In this document: piece after piece, positions 55,875 to 64,000 of the stretch
Layout: every line of letters begins with the position of its first letter
Numbering within the stretch: position 1 is the stretch's first letter
DNA from: an uncultured Paracoccaceae bacterium
Lineage (GTDB): Bacteria; Pseudomonadota; Alphaproteobacteria; Rhodobacterales; Rhodobacteraceae
Direction: 5' to 3'
Length of the DNA: 64,000 nucleotides
NCBI GenBank assembly: GCA_947499715.1
Contig: CANMPL010000002.1
Coordinates: forward strand, 434,001 to 498,000
Notes under the pieces: generated by a model
The model's input: only the letters and a program-made list of their open reading frames with translations
Database searches by the model: none
What the model was told of the DNA's origin: nothing
Made by a program: the position numbers and the translations under genes

Positions 55875-56755
55875 AGGCGCTGTGGGCATTGGCGCTTTGC
55901 CTATGTGCTGTGCAGGCGCAGGCCCAAACCAGTGCCATGCGGCCCGAAGCGCGCCCCATGCCGGAGGTGTCAGAAGTGGTGGTGCTGCGTCCCCAGCGAC
56001 GTCCGGACGGGTTAACGCCGGAACCGCAGGGCGATCCAAGTGCCGCGATGCGCCCCGTCCTGCGCCCCTATGAGCGGCCAGAGCTTGCGCGGGGTGCCGT
56101 GACACAGCCGCAACGCCGGGCAGAACTTGGCATGTTTGCGTTTAGCCCCAACGCGATTGCGCAGTCTCTGCGCCCGGTTGTACGCCCCGCCGCGATCACG
56201 CAGCGCGCGGTGGAACAACGCGTGGCGCGGCAACGCGGGCAGGTCTGTGGGGATCCTGCCATTCAGGGCGAGGCGATTGGCCGTGTGCCGGGGCGTGGGT
56301 CTTGCGGGATCGACAGCGCTGTGCGTGTCCGGTCGGTTGCCGGTGTGCGCCTGTCGCCCAGTGCGACAATTGATTGCAGAACGGCCGGAGCGCTCAAGGC
56401 CTGGGTTGCGCAGACCGCCAAACCGGCAGTGGGGCAAATGGGTGGTGGGATGCAATCACTGCGTGTGGTGTCGCATTACGCCTGTCGCAATCGCAACTCC
56501 GCCTCTTCTGGCCGGCTTAGCGAACATGCCTTTGGCCGCGCGATTGATATTGCGGGTATCGGGTTGAAATCGGGGTCCGAGATCACCGTTTTGACCGATT
56601 GGAACCGGGGTGCACGCGGCGAGGCCCTGCGCCGCATGTGGCGCGGCGCTTGCGGGCCTTTTGGCACGGTGCTTGGCCCCAATGCCAACGCCGCCCACCG
56701 CGATCATTTCCATTTTGATACCGCACGTTATCGCAGCGGATCATACTGCCGTTAG
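55871..56755 (+). CDS. Extensin-like C-terminal domain protein, exported
   Basis: A 294-residue protein with a signal peptide (MKALWALALCLCAVQAQAQ), a Pro/Arg-rich linker with repeated R-P motifs (about 20-115) and an extensin-like C-terminal domain: GRGSCGIDSAVRV, VVSHYACRNRN, LSEHAFGRAIDIAGI and HRDHFHFDTARY. The conserved His and Asp residues resemble D,D-carboxypeptidase-type metal sites, so it may act on peptidoglycan. Cysteines probably form disulfides. Overlaps tyrA by 4 nt. Confidence 0.85.
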   Translation: MKALWALALCLCAVQAQAQTSAMRPEARPMPEVSEVVVLRPQRRPDGLTPEPQGDPSAAMRPVLRPYERPELARGAVTQPQRRAELGMFAFSPNAIAQSLRPVVRPAAITQRAVEQRVARQRGQVCGDPAIQGEAIGRVPGRGSCGIDSAVRVRSVAGVRLSPSATIDCRTAGALKAWVAQTAKPAVGQMGGGMQSLRVVSHYACRNRNSASSGRLSEHAFGRAIDIAGIGLKSGSEITVLTDWNRGARGEALRRMWRGACGPFGTVLGPNANAAHRDHFHFDTARYRSGSYCR

Positions 56756-57067
56756 CGTGATCCAAAGGAGCGCCCGTGCCGGGCGCACGACATGCTTGCT
56801 GCGGGATGAGAGGGCGGGCGACCTAACTGCTGTGGTTTCATGGTGAAATGTCGGAGCCTCCGGCGGGGATTTTTTCAGCCAAAAGAAGCCGGTGACCTGC
56901 TCTTGTGGCAGGGGCGGGGGCTGCTTATAAGCCCTGACAATGACACATGGGTTTTTCATACGAATTAGTGTCCCGGCACGCGGGTAAGCGTTGCCGGGTC
57001 AAGGTGATGGTTTGATCACGCCGCCCCAGTCTGAAAATTTCCCAAAGATAGCCAAAGGACGCCACCC
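56756..57067 (+). other. Leader and intergenic region before ileS
   Basis: A 312-nt gap without a convincing gene. It contains a 7-bp GC-rich hairpin GCGCCCG/CGGGCGC (56770-56786) just after the extensin-like gene, repeat copy D (56850-56890), the small inverted repeat GGGCT/AGCCC flanking a TTATAA, and CCCGGCA/TGCCGGG (56972-56998) close to ileS. It may hold the ileS promoter; I see no leader peptide or T-box. Confidence 0.55.
56850..56890 (+). repeat. Dispersed repeat, copy D
   Basis: GTCGGAGCCTCCGGCGGGG followed by ATTTTTTCAGCCAAAAGAAG, the same as copy B apart from a few bases. It points in the direction of the genes on both sides. Confidence 0.78.
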
Positions 57068-59980
57068 ATGTGCGCCGACACCCCTGAATATAAAGACACG
57101 TTGAACCTGCCCCGCACGGATTTTCCCATGCGCGCAGGATTGCCCAAACGCGAGCCTGAATGGCTGGACCGCTGGGCCAAGATCGGCGTCTATGACCGCC
57201 TGCGCGAAAAGGAAGGGCGCACGCCGTTTACGCTGCATGATGGCCCGCCCTATGCCAACGGGCATCTGCACATCGGTCATGCGCTCAATAAGATCCTCAA
57301 GGATATGGTTGTGCGCAGCCAACAGATGATGGGCCGTGATGCGCGCTACATTCCCGGCTGGGATTGTCACGGTCTGCCAATCGAATGGAAGATCGAGGAA
57401 CAATACCGCGCCAAGGGGCAGGACAAGGACGATGTGAACATCGTCGATTTCCGGCAGGAATGCCGCAAGTTCGCTGAAGGCTGGGTGGATATCCAGCGCG
57501 AGGAGTTCAAGCGCCTGGGCGTGGCGGGCAACTGGCCAGAGCCTTACCTGACAATGAATTTCCACGCCGAACGCGTGATTGCGGAAGAATTCCAGACCTT
57601 CCTGATGAACGGCACGCTTTATCAAGGCTCCAAGCCTGTGATGTGGTCGCCGGTTGAAAAGACAGCACTCGCCGAGGCGGAGGTGGAATACCATGACAAG
57701 GAAAGCTTTACCGTTTGGGTGAAGTTTGCCGTCGATGGTGGCGAGCTGGACGGCGCACATGTCGTGATCTGGACCACAACGCCCTGGACGATCCCGTCCA
57801 ACAAGGCCGTCGTTTATGGGGCCGACATTGATTATGGGCTTTATGAGGTGACGGGCACGCCGGATGAAAGCTGGGCCAATGTGGGTGACCGCTTTGTGTT
57901 GGCCGACAAGCTGGCCGCACAGGTGCTGGGCAAGGCGCGGCTTGAGGATAGCATGTGGACCCGCCTGCGCGACGTGGACCCTGCTGTGATCGGTGGTTTG
58001 CGGCATCCGCTGTATGAGGCCGAAGGGTCCAACGGTGAGTGGGATGACATCCGCGATTTCCGCGCTGCCGGTTTTGTCACCGACGAAGAAGGCACCGGTT
58101 TCGTGCATTGCGCGCCATCCCACGGGATGGAGGAATTTGAGCTTTATCGCGATCTTGGGATGCTCGAACAGGTCATCACCTATAACGTGCTGGAGGATGG
58201 GTCATTCCGCCCCGATCTGCCATTCTTTGGTGGCAAGAAAATCCTCCGCGACAAGCTGAATAAAAAGAACAAGACCAACCCGTGGGAAGGTGACGCCAAC
58301 ACAGCCGTCATGTCCAAACTGGTTGAGGTCGGCGGGCTGCTGGCACGCGGGATCATCAAGCACAGCTATCCGCATTCATGGCGATCGAAGGCGCCGGTTC
58401 TTTATCGCAATACGCCGCAATGGTTTGCCGCGATTGACCGTGCCGTGGGCGATGGGCAGGACGACTATGGCACCACGATCCGTGAACGAGCCCTGCGGTC
58501 CATCGATGAGCTGGTGACATGGACACCGCCGCGCGGGCGCAACCGGTTGCATGCAATGATCGAGCAACGCCCCGATTGGGTGCTGTCACGACAACGCGCC
58601 TGGGGCGTGCCGCTGACGTGCTTTACCAAAAAGGATGCTTTGCCGACCGATCCCGATTTCCTGCTGCGCAACGCAGAGGTCAACGCCCGTGTGCTTGCGG
58701 CGTTTGAGGCTGAGGGCGCGGATGCCTGGTATCAGGATGGCGCAAAGGAACGGTTCCTGGGCGGGCTGGTCGACATGGACGCCTATGATCAAGTCTTTGA
58801 TATCCTTGACGTCTGGTTCGACAGCGGATCAACCCATGCCTTTGTGCTGCGCGACCGTGAAGATGGGTCCGAAGACGGGTTGGCCGACCTTTACCTTGAA
58901 GGCACGGACCAACACCGCGGCTGGTTCCATTCGTCGATGTTGCAGGCCTGCGGCACCAAAGGCCGTGCGCCTTATCGCGGTGTGCTGACCCACGGATTCA
59001 CGCTGGATGAGAAGGGCATGAAGATGTCCAAATCGCTTGGCAACACCATCGTACCGGAACAGATCGTCAAACAATATGGCGCGGATATCCTGCGGCTTTG
59101 GGTGGCGCAGACCGATTATACCAATGACCAGCGCATCGGGGATGAGATCCTCAAAGGTGTGGCCGACAGCTACCGCCGCTTGCGCAATACCATGCGGTTC
59201 CTGCTGGGGTCTTTGGCGGATTTCACCGATGCTGACCGGACCGAAGCGGCAGAGATGCCAGAGCTTGAGCGCTGGGTGCTGCACCGTCTGGCAGAGATCG
59301 ACGGGCAGGTCCGCGAAGGCTATGCAAAGTATGATTTCCAAGGCGTCTTCCGCACGGTCTTTGACTTTGCAACGCTGGATCTGTCGGCGTTCTATTTCGA
59401 TATCCGCAAGGACGCGCTTTATTGCGATGGCGACACCCTGCGGCGGCGGGCGGCGCGGACCGTGCTGAACCTGCTGTTTGAACGGCTGACGACATGGCTG
59501 GCCCCGATCCTTGTATTCACCATGGAAGAGGTCTGGCTGGAACGGTTCCCGGGGGACGAAAGCTCTGTCCATTTGGTGGATTTCCCTGCGACGCCAGAGG
59601 GTTGGCACGATGCCGCACTGGCCGAAAAGTGGACAACCGTGCGTGCTGTGCGCAGGGTTGTAACGGGTGCTTTGGAAGTGGAACGCACCAACAAGGTCAT
59701 CGGTGCCTCGCTTGAGGCGGCACCGACCGTTTATGTCAGCGCGGAACAGGCCAAGGTCTTGGAAACAATCAGCTTTGATGATCTCTGCATCACCTCCGGG
59801 ATCGAGGTCACGACGGATGCCGCGCCCGATGACGCATTTTGCGTCGAGGGAAGCGATATTGGCGTGGTCTTTGCCAAGGCGACCGGCGAAAAGTGCCAGC
59901 GCTGCTGGAAAATCCTGCCCGATGTCGGCAGCCACAGCCACGCAGGCGTCTGCGGGCGTTGCGACGCGGCGCTGAGCTAA
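57068..59980 (+). CDS. ileS: Isoleucyl-tRNA synthetase
   Basis: A 970-residue class I synthetase. HIGH lies at residues 68-71 (NGHLHIGHALNK), the editing domain includes WTTTPWTIPSNKAVV, and KMSKS is at about residue 652 (GMKMSKSLGNTI). A C-terminal zinc site is seen in CQRCW and CGRC. Length and domain order are complete. Followed after 1 nt by a thioesterase gene, probably in one transcript. Confidence 0.97.
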   Translation: MCADTPEYKDTLNLPRTDFPMRAGLPKREPEWLDRWAKIGVYDRLREKEGRTPFTLHDGPPYANGHLHIGHALNKILKDMVVRSQQMMGRDARYIPGWDCHGLPIEWKIEEQYRAKGQDKDDVNIVDFRQECRKFAEGWVDIQREEFKRLGVAGNWPEPYLTMNFHAERVIAEEFQTFLMNGTLYQGSKPVMWSPVEKTALAEAEVEYHDKESFTVWVKFAVDGGELDGAHVVIWTTTPWTIPSNKAVVYGADIDYGLYEVTGTPDESWANVGDRFVLADKLAAQVLGKARLEDSMWTRLRDVDPAVIGGLRHPLYEAEGSNGEWDDIRDFRAAGFVTDEEGTGFVHCAPSHGMEEFELYRDLGMLEQVITYNVLEDGSFRPDLPFFGGKKILRDKLNKKNKTNPWEGDANTAVMSKLVEVGGLLARGIIKHSYPHSWRSKAPVLYRNTPQWFAAIDRAVGDGQDDYGTTIRERALRSIDELVTWTPPRGRNRLHAMIEQRPDWVLSRQRAWGVPLTCFTKKDALPTDPDFLLRNAEVNARVLAAFEAEGADAWYQDGAKERFLGGLVDMDAYDQVFDILDVWFDSGSTHAFVLRDREDGSEDGLADLYLEGTDQHRGWFHSSMLQACGTKGRAPYRGVLTHGFTLDEKGMKMSKSLGNTIVPEQIVKQYGADILRLWVAQTDYTNDQRIGDEILKGVADSYRRLRNTMRFLLGSLADFTDADRTEAAEMPELERWVLHRLAEIDGQVREGYAKYDFQGVFRTVFDFATLDLSAFYFDIRKDALYCDGDTLRRRAARTVLNLLFERLTTWLAPILVFTMEEVWLERFPGDESSVHLVDFPATPEGWHDAALAEKWTTVRAVRRVVTGALEVERTNKVIGASLEAAPTVYVSAEQAKVLETISFDDLCITSGIEVTTDAAPDDAFCVEGSDIGVVFAKATGEKCQRCWKILPDVGSHSHAGVCGRCDAALS

Positions 59981-59981
59981 G

Positions 59982-60428
59982 ATGGAGCCGCGCAACCCCA
60001 ATTGGAAAGCCCGTTGCGCGGCCAGCTTTCACGACCAAGGGGTGATGGCGACCTTTGGCGTCACCCCGACACGCATTGCGCCGGGGCAGGTCTTCCTGTC
60101 CTTCCCGTTTCGCGCCGACCTGGTTCAGCAGCATGGGTTCATCCATGCCGGCGTTATCACCACAGTGCTCGACAGTGCCTGTGGCTATGCGGCCTTTACC
60201 CTGATGGCGCCGGACGCCGAAGTGCTGACCGTAGAATTCAAATCCAACTTTCTGGCCCCCGCCAAAGGCCAGACCTTTCGTTGCGAGGGCGAAGTGATCA
60301 AAGCGGGCCGGACCCTGATGGTCACCCAAGGCCGCACCTATGCGGTGGATGACGGTGTTGAAACGCTGATCTCGACCATGCAGGCCACGATGATGGTGGT
60401 CACCGACAAAGCGGGCGTAACCCGTTGA
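59982..60428 (+). CDS. PaaI-family hotdog thioesterase
   Basis: A 148-residue hotdog-fold thioesterase. The catalytic region is HGFIHAGVITTVLDSACGYAAF, with the VEFKSNFLAPAKGQTF strand after it. Members hydrolyse acyl-CoA esters, often phenylacetyl-type; the substrate is unknown here. It starts 1 nt after the ileS stop and ends overlapping ogt by 4 nt. Confidence 0.88.
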   Translation: MEPRNPNWKARCAASFHDQGVMATFGVTPTRIAPGQVFLSFPFRADLVQQHGFIHAGVITTVLDSACGYAAFTLMAPDAEVLTVEFKSNFLAPAKGQTFRCEGEVIKAGRTLMVTQGRTYAVDDGVETLISTMQATMMVVTDKAGVTR

Positions 60429-60874
60429 TTTTGGACGATAGCCCCGTTGGCCCACTGGGTGTGGATGCCACGGATGGGGCGATCACCCGGCTGATCTGGG
60501 GACAGGAGGGGACCCTGTTGCACGGGCCGCTTTATGATCAGGCCAAGGCCGAGCTGACCGCCTATTTCGCTGGCGACCTCCACGACTTTACCCTGCCGCT
60601 CGCCCCGCGCGGATCTGCGTTTCAGCAGGATTTCTATGCCGCGCTTTGTGCCATCCCCTTTGGCGAAACCCGCACCTATGGCGATTTGGCCGAGGATCTG
60701 GGCGTCTCGGCCCAAGCCATCGGACAGGCCTGCGGGGCCAATCCCATCGCCATCCTCATCCCATGCCACCGGGTGCTGTCGGCCACCGGACTTGGTGGAT
60801 ATTCCGGGGCTGGCGGGATCGAGGCAAAGGTGACACTTTTGCGCTTGGAAGGGGCCGGATCGCTGCTGATCTGA
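60425..60874 (+). CDS. ogt: Methylated-DNA-[protein]-cysteine S-methyltransferase
   Basis: A 149-residue suicide DNA-repair protein that removes methyl groups from O6-methylguanine. The active site IPCHRVLS places Cys114; FGETRTYGDLAEDLG and the QAIGQACGANPIA helix precede it, and GYSGAGGIEAKVTLLRLEG follows. The start is TTG 60425, overlapping the thioesterase TGA by 4 nt; TTG 60431 is an alternative and no ATG is suitable. Confidence 0.9.
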   Translation: MILDDSPVGPLGVDATDGAITRLIWGQEGTLLHGPLYDQAKAELTAYFAGDLHDFTLPLAPRGSAFQQDFYAALCAIPFGETRTYGDLAEDLGVSAQAIGQACGANPIAILIPCHRVLSATGLGGYSGAGGIEAKVTLLRLEGAGSLLI

Positions 60875-60884
60875 GCGTAACGAT

Positions 60885-61721
60885 ATGAGCATTGGGGTCT
60901 TGGCCGCGGTCCTGTTCGCGGCGCTGTTACACGCCACTTGGAATGCCATCATCAAGTTTGGTACGTCCAAGATGACCTCCATGTTGATCCTGACACTTGT
61001 GCAGGGCGCGTTGGGCCTCGTCATCGCCCTGACCCGCGCCTTTCCCAGCGCAGAGGTTTGGATGTGGCTCTTGGCCTCGGGCGTCTTTCACTCCGGTTAC
61101 AAATTGTTTCTCGCCTACGCCTATGAACAGGGCGACCTCAGCCGGGTCTACCCCATCGCGCGGGGGGCCGCCCCGATGGCGGTCTTGCTGATCTCGGCCC
61201 TTGTCCTCAGCGACGTGATTGGCGGTTGGGAATATGCAGGCGTCATCACCTTGGGGATCGGTATCCTTTTGATGGCGCAGGGTGTTTTCGGATCGAATGA
61301 GCGGATCAGGCTGGTGCCGCTGGCGCTTGGCTCTGCTGCGATGACGGCAGGCTATTCGCTGGTGGATGGCCTTGGCGCGCGGGTCGCAGGCGATGCCACG
61401 ATGTATGTCGCCTGGCTGTTTGTGCTGGATGCCGTGTTCTTCACGCCCGTTTGCCTGGCCTTGCGAGGGCGCGGCGTTTTGGTTGCAGATACAAGGGTTT
61501 GGACGATGGGCAGCCTTGCGGCCTTTGCGTCATACGGGGCCTATGCCATCGCGGTCTGGGCGATGACGCAAGCGCCGATTGCGCTTGTGGCGGCGCTGCG
61601 CGAAACCTCGATCCTGTTTGCGGTGCTGATCGGCTGGCTGCTCTTTGGTGAACGCATGGGGGCGCAAAAGGCGCTGGCCGCATTGTTGATTGTTGCAGGT
61701 GTCGGGCTAACCCGGCTTTAG
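60885..61721 (+). CDS. EamA/DMT-family transporter
   Basis: A 278-residue inner-membrane protein with about ten hydrophobic segments and two EamA repeats. HATWNAIIKFG in the first helix and EQGDLSRVYPIARGAAP are typical of this group of exporters. The substrate is unknown. It ends with a 4-nt overlap of stops with pcs (TTAG). Confidence 0.85.
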   Translation: MSIGVLAAVLFAALLHATWNAIIKFGTSKMTSMLILTLVQGALGLVIALTRAFPSAEVWMWLLASGVFHSGYKLFLAYAYEQGDLSRVYPIARGAAPMAVLLISALVLSDVIGGWEYAGVITLGIGILLMAQGVFGSNERIRLVPLALGSAAMTAGYSLVDGLGARVAGDATMYVAWLFVLDAVFFTPVCLALRGRGVLVADTRVWTMGSLAAFASYGAYAIAVWAMTQAPIALVAALRETSILFAVLIGWLLFGERMGAQKALAALLIVAGVGLTRL

Positions 61722-62413
61722 CCGTCGCGCCCGTAGATCACTTGTTGCGCCGCACCCGCGCCGACCAGATAGATCGAGGTCACCATCAGGCCCAGATGGG
61801 CAAGGCTGTCGGCGGCAAAGTTCACCCATGCGGCCCAGGCGGCAAAGACCACCCAGCCAAACGCCATGGGCAGGGTTACCGTGCGCCACCGCGCGGTGCG
61901 CACAGGGTGGACGAATTTGACCGGCAGGAACATCGCAAGCGACAGGGCCGCCACAAGGATCAGGCAGATGATCCAATGCGGTTCCAGCGCGAAGAGGACC
62001 AGCACCAGCATGTTCCAGCATCCCGGAAAACCGCGAAAGGAATAGTCGTTTGTTTTCATCCGCGTATCGGCGAAATACAGGGCAGAAGTGAAGGTAATAA
62101 TGATAATTGCGACCCAGCCCGACCAGCCATCCATCAGCCCGCTTTCATATAGCGCAAAGGCTGGGATGAAGACGTAGGTCAGATAGTCGATGATCAGATC
62201 CAGCAGCACGCCATCAAAGATTGGCGCATTGGTTTTGACATCATATTTGCGCGCCAAGGGGCCATCAATGCCGTCCACGGCAAAGGCCACCACAAGCCAC
62301 AGGAACATCAGTGACCAGTTGCTATCCACCGCCGCCAGCATCGCCAGCATCGCAAAAACAGCGCCGGTGGCTGTGAGGAAATGAACCAAAAGGGCTTTTT
62401 GGGAAAGTGTCAT
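61718..62413 (-). CDS. pcs: Phosphatidylcholine synthase
   Basis: A 231-residue CDP-alcohol phosphatidyltransferase that makes phosphatidylcholine directly from CDP-diacylglycerol and choline. The motif DG-x2-AR-x12-G-x3-D-x3-D is complete in DGPLARKYDVKTNAPIFD then GVLLDLIID, with the longer x12 spacing typical of Pcs. Seven to eight membrane segments surround it. Pcs enzymes are typical of alphaproteobacteria that interact with hosts or use choline. Confidence 0.92.
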   Translation of the reverse strand: MTLSQKALLVHFLTATGAVFAMLAMLAAVDSNWSLMFLWLVVAFAVDGIDGPLARKYDVKTNAPIFDGVLLDLIIDYLTYVFIPAFALYESGLMDGWSGWVAIIIITFTSALYFADTRMKTNDYSFRGFPGCWNMLVLVLFALEPHWIICLILVAALSLAMFLPVKFVHPVRTARWRTVTLPMAFGWVVFAAWAAWVNFAADSLAHLGLMVTSIYLVGAGAAQQVIYGRDG

Positions 62414-62451
62414 GGCGGCGTCATGTCCGTTTTATTGGCAAAGGGCAAGCC

Positions 62452-63366
62452 TTAGGCGCGGGGGTGGGCCTTGTCGTAAACCTCCAGCAGGCGGGCCGTA
62501 TCAACGGCTGTATAGGCCTGCGTTGTCGAAAGTGAGGCATGGCCCAAAAGTTCCTGAATGGCGCGTAAGTCCCCGCCAGCGCTCAGTAAATGCGTCGCAA
62601 AACTATGCCGCATCGCATGTGGCGTCGCCGTGGCGGGCAGGCCAAGTTGCAACCGCGCGCGTTCCATCACTTTTTGCACGACCCGCGGATTCAGCGCCCC
62701 GCCGCGGGCCCCCCGAAAGAGCGGCGCATCGGGTTGCGGGTCAAACGGCGCAAGGGCCACATAGCTTGAGACAGCATCGCGAGCGGCATCGATCACCGGC
62801 ACGATCCGTTCCTTGTCGCCCTTGCCCTTGATCCGCAGCGTGGCGGGCAGGGGGTGGTCTTTGCCGGTCAGCGAAAGCGCCTCTGATATCCGCAGGCCGC
62901 AGCCGTAAAGTATTGTCACGACTGCACTATCTCGGGCTGCGATCCAGCCCTCGGTGGCTTGCAGTTCCACCGTTTCGATCATCGCTGTGGCGGCATCTTC
63001 GGCCAATGGACGTGGCAGTTTCTTTTGAAATTTGGGTGCGCGGGTCGACAGGACGGCGGTGGGTTCGAACCCCTCACGCTCTGCCAGCCAACGGTAGAAG
63101 GATTTCACGGCCGACAATTGCCGCGCCAAGGTGCGTGCGCCGACGCCGCCAGCGCGCGCGCGCGCCATCCATGACCGCATGTCGCTGACGGTGATTTTCG
63201 CAATGGGGCCAAGGCCTTGGGCCCCGCCGTGGTGTTCGCCCATAAAGGCCAGAAAGCCCAGCACATCGGCCTGATACGCCTTGAGCGTATTGTCCGCCGC
63301 CCCGTCAATGGCCCGCGCATGATCGAGCCATTTTGAGAGGGCGTCGGTGAGAGCCGGGGCGATCAC
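62452..63366 (-). CDS. xerC: Tyrosine recombinase XerC
   Basis: A 304-residue site-specific recombinase that resolves chromosome dimers with XerD. The SAM-like N-terminal part is followed by the catalytic Arg in YGCGLRISEALSL, Lys in RIKGKGDKERIVPV, HAMRHSFATHLL, LGHASLSTTQAYT and the tyrosine in the latter. GTG 63366 was chosen because the family sequence begins there. It lies 4 nt after the DUF484 stop, as in other proteobacteria where DUF484 and xerC are neighbours. Confidence 0.92.
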   Translation of the reverse strand: MIAPALTDALSKWLDHARAIDGAADNTLKAYQADVLGFLAFMGEHHGGAQGLGPIAKITVSDMRSWMARARAGGVGARTLARQLSAVKSFYRWLAEREGFEPTAVLSTRAPKFQKKLPRPLAEDAATAMIETVELQATEGWIAARDSAVVTILYGCGLRISEALSLTGKDHPLPATLRIKGKGDKERIVPVIDAARDAVSSYVALAPFDPQPDAPLFRGARGGALNPRVVQKVMERARLQLGLPATATPHAMRHSFATHLLSAGGDLRAIQELLGHASLSTTQAYTAVDTARLLEVYDKAHPRA

Positions 63367-63370
63367 GACC

Positions 63371-64000
63371 CTAAGACAGCCAGCGGCGCATTGTGCGTTC
63401 GAAGACACCGGCGAAAAAGGTAAGAAGATCAGTGCCTTGCTGCGGCGTGAACAGGTGTGGATCCTCGGACCCCATCACCAACATGCCGGGCAGACGTCCG
63501 GGGCCAAAATCAAGCTTCAGACAGGCCTCTGAGCGCATGTAATCGGCCTTGTCGCCATAGACTTTTTCGTCTTGCGGCTTGACCTGCCGCAGGGTGACCT
63601 GGCGGACCGGCACATCGCGGCCACGGGTCACATAGGCATCACAAAATCCGGGTTCCGCAACAGAAAGCACCTCTCCCATCTTGGCGACTGCGGGGTCCTC
63701 TGCGACCTCTTGGCTTTCCAGCACAAGCTTCATTACATCAACCCGAAGCGTATCAGCCACATCACCCCTAAGGTCATGTAAAAACACCTCAAATTGGGTG
63801 GCATCCAGCAAGCGCAGTACTGCGCGATGGACCTGATTTGTGCCTGCAAGGTTCTCGTAGGCGGCAGCGATCACCGACCTGTGGGTGTCTTCCAGACGGT
63901 CAAGACGGGATTCCAGCCGTTCCATCGCGATGCCACGCAGATCGACAATATTGCCGCCCATGGATTGTTCATTTGCGGCCACGAGGGCCTTCATGATGTC
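63371..64000 (-). CDS. DUF484 family protein, N-terminus cut by window edge
   Basis: At least 209 residues of a DUF484 (GAF-like) protein. The sequence is open to the window edge and reads DIMKALVAANEQSMGGN, MERLESRLDRLEDTHRSVIAAAYENLAGTNQVHRAVL, and ends RTMRRWLS. The ATG at 63994 is internal to the family's conserved region, so the true start is outside. Function is unknown; the position before xerC is conserved. Confidence 0.88.
   Translation of the reverse strand, partial: DIMKALVAANEQSMGGNIVDLRGIAMERLESRLDRLEDTHRSVIAAAYENLAGTNQVHRAVLRLLDATQFEVFLHDLRGDVADTLRVDVMKLVLESQEVAEDPAVAKMGEVLSVAEPGFCDAYVTRGRDVPVRQVTLRQVKPQDEKVYGDKADYMRSEACLKLDFGPGRLPGMLVMGSEDPHLFTPQQGTDLLTFFAGVFERTMRRWLS

Noticed and set aside
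63060-63080. GGTTCGAACCC-like string resembling a tRNA T-arm
   Set aside because: It lies inside xerC coding sequence and no acceptor, D or anticodon arms can be drawn around it.
62452-63366. Tyrosine recombinase as a sign of an integrated element
   Set aside because: Sequence and the DUF484 neighbour match housekeeping XerC; no att-like repeats or phage genes are near.

Overview
The window is a GC-rich chromosomal segment of an alphaproteobacterium, most likely a marine member of the Rhodobacterales (Roseobacter group). This rests on gene content and order rather than any marker RNA: glnD-murJ close to trpS, rsmI divergent from an LpoA-type lipoprotein and followed by yraN, an rpoHII-type sigma factor next to cobU, coaBC-dut-moeB, a purine BMP-type ABC transporter joined to xdhABC, homospermidine synthase, Pcs-type phosphatidylcholine synthase, and VPLPA-CTERM proteins. 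I see no rRNA, tRNA, CRISPR array, prophage, transposase or plasmid origin. Most of the window is ordinary, densely packed core genome with many 1- or 4-nt gene overlaps.

Layout. 1-7.9 kb: trpS (cut by the window edge), a rhomboid-like membrane protein without catalytic residues, an ExoY-type sugar transferase, murJ, glnD and an LpoA-like lipoprotein. 8-13.8 kb: rsmI, yraN, gshB, a ComM/YifB AAA protein, a GST with a cysteine-containing tail, a histidine phosphatase and cobU. 13.9-21.9 kb: rpoH, coaBC, dut, a membrane-anchored MoeB, an amino-acid ABC binding protein and permease without a local ATPase, an M3 oligopeptidase and an SH3 protein. 22-31.3 kb: 2-hydroxyacid dehydrogenase, a 49-residue lipoprotein, panB-panC, an unknown membrane-anchored protein, DM13 and lipase-like proteins, an 830-residue dimethylglycine-dehydrogenase-like enzyme, and a secreted-protein gene whose signal peptide is out of frame. 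31.4-36 kb: a Hint-domain protein, a DAO-type oxidase, an aldo/keto reductase, a cysteine-rich protein with a small partner, and a VPLPA-CTERM protein. 36.3-45.5 kb: one long minus-strand purine operon, xdhA-xdhB-xdhC-ATPase-permease-permease-binding protein. 45.6-64 kb: a VOC protein, an ArsR/SRPBCC pair with a clear double operator, dnaE, a lipoprotein, a second VPLPA-CTERM protein, homospermidine synthase, hisC-tyrA-extensin, ileS-thioesterase-ogt-EamA, pcs, xerC and DUF484 (cut by the window edge).

Signals not explained by the gene list. (1) A dispersed repeat with core ATATTTTTGGCCAAAAGAAG occurs four times, always in the direction of local transcription, and one copy lies in frame inside xdhB. 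(2) Six of the nine convergent gene pairs share exactly a 4-nt CTAG/TTAG overlap that supplies both stop codons. (3) The ArsR gene has two matching 23-bp palindromic sites flanking a -35/-10 promoter whose predicted start is at the ATG, implying a leaderless autoregulated mRNA. (4) A one-base frameshift at a T5 run separates a good signal peptide from its mature protein. (5) Several enzyme-family proteins have lost key residues (rhomboid, Hint) or gained a module (membrane-anchored MoeB). I found no clearly new defence or mobile system.
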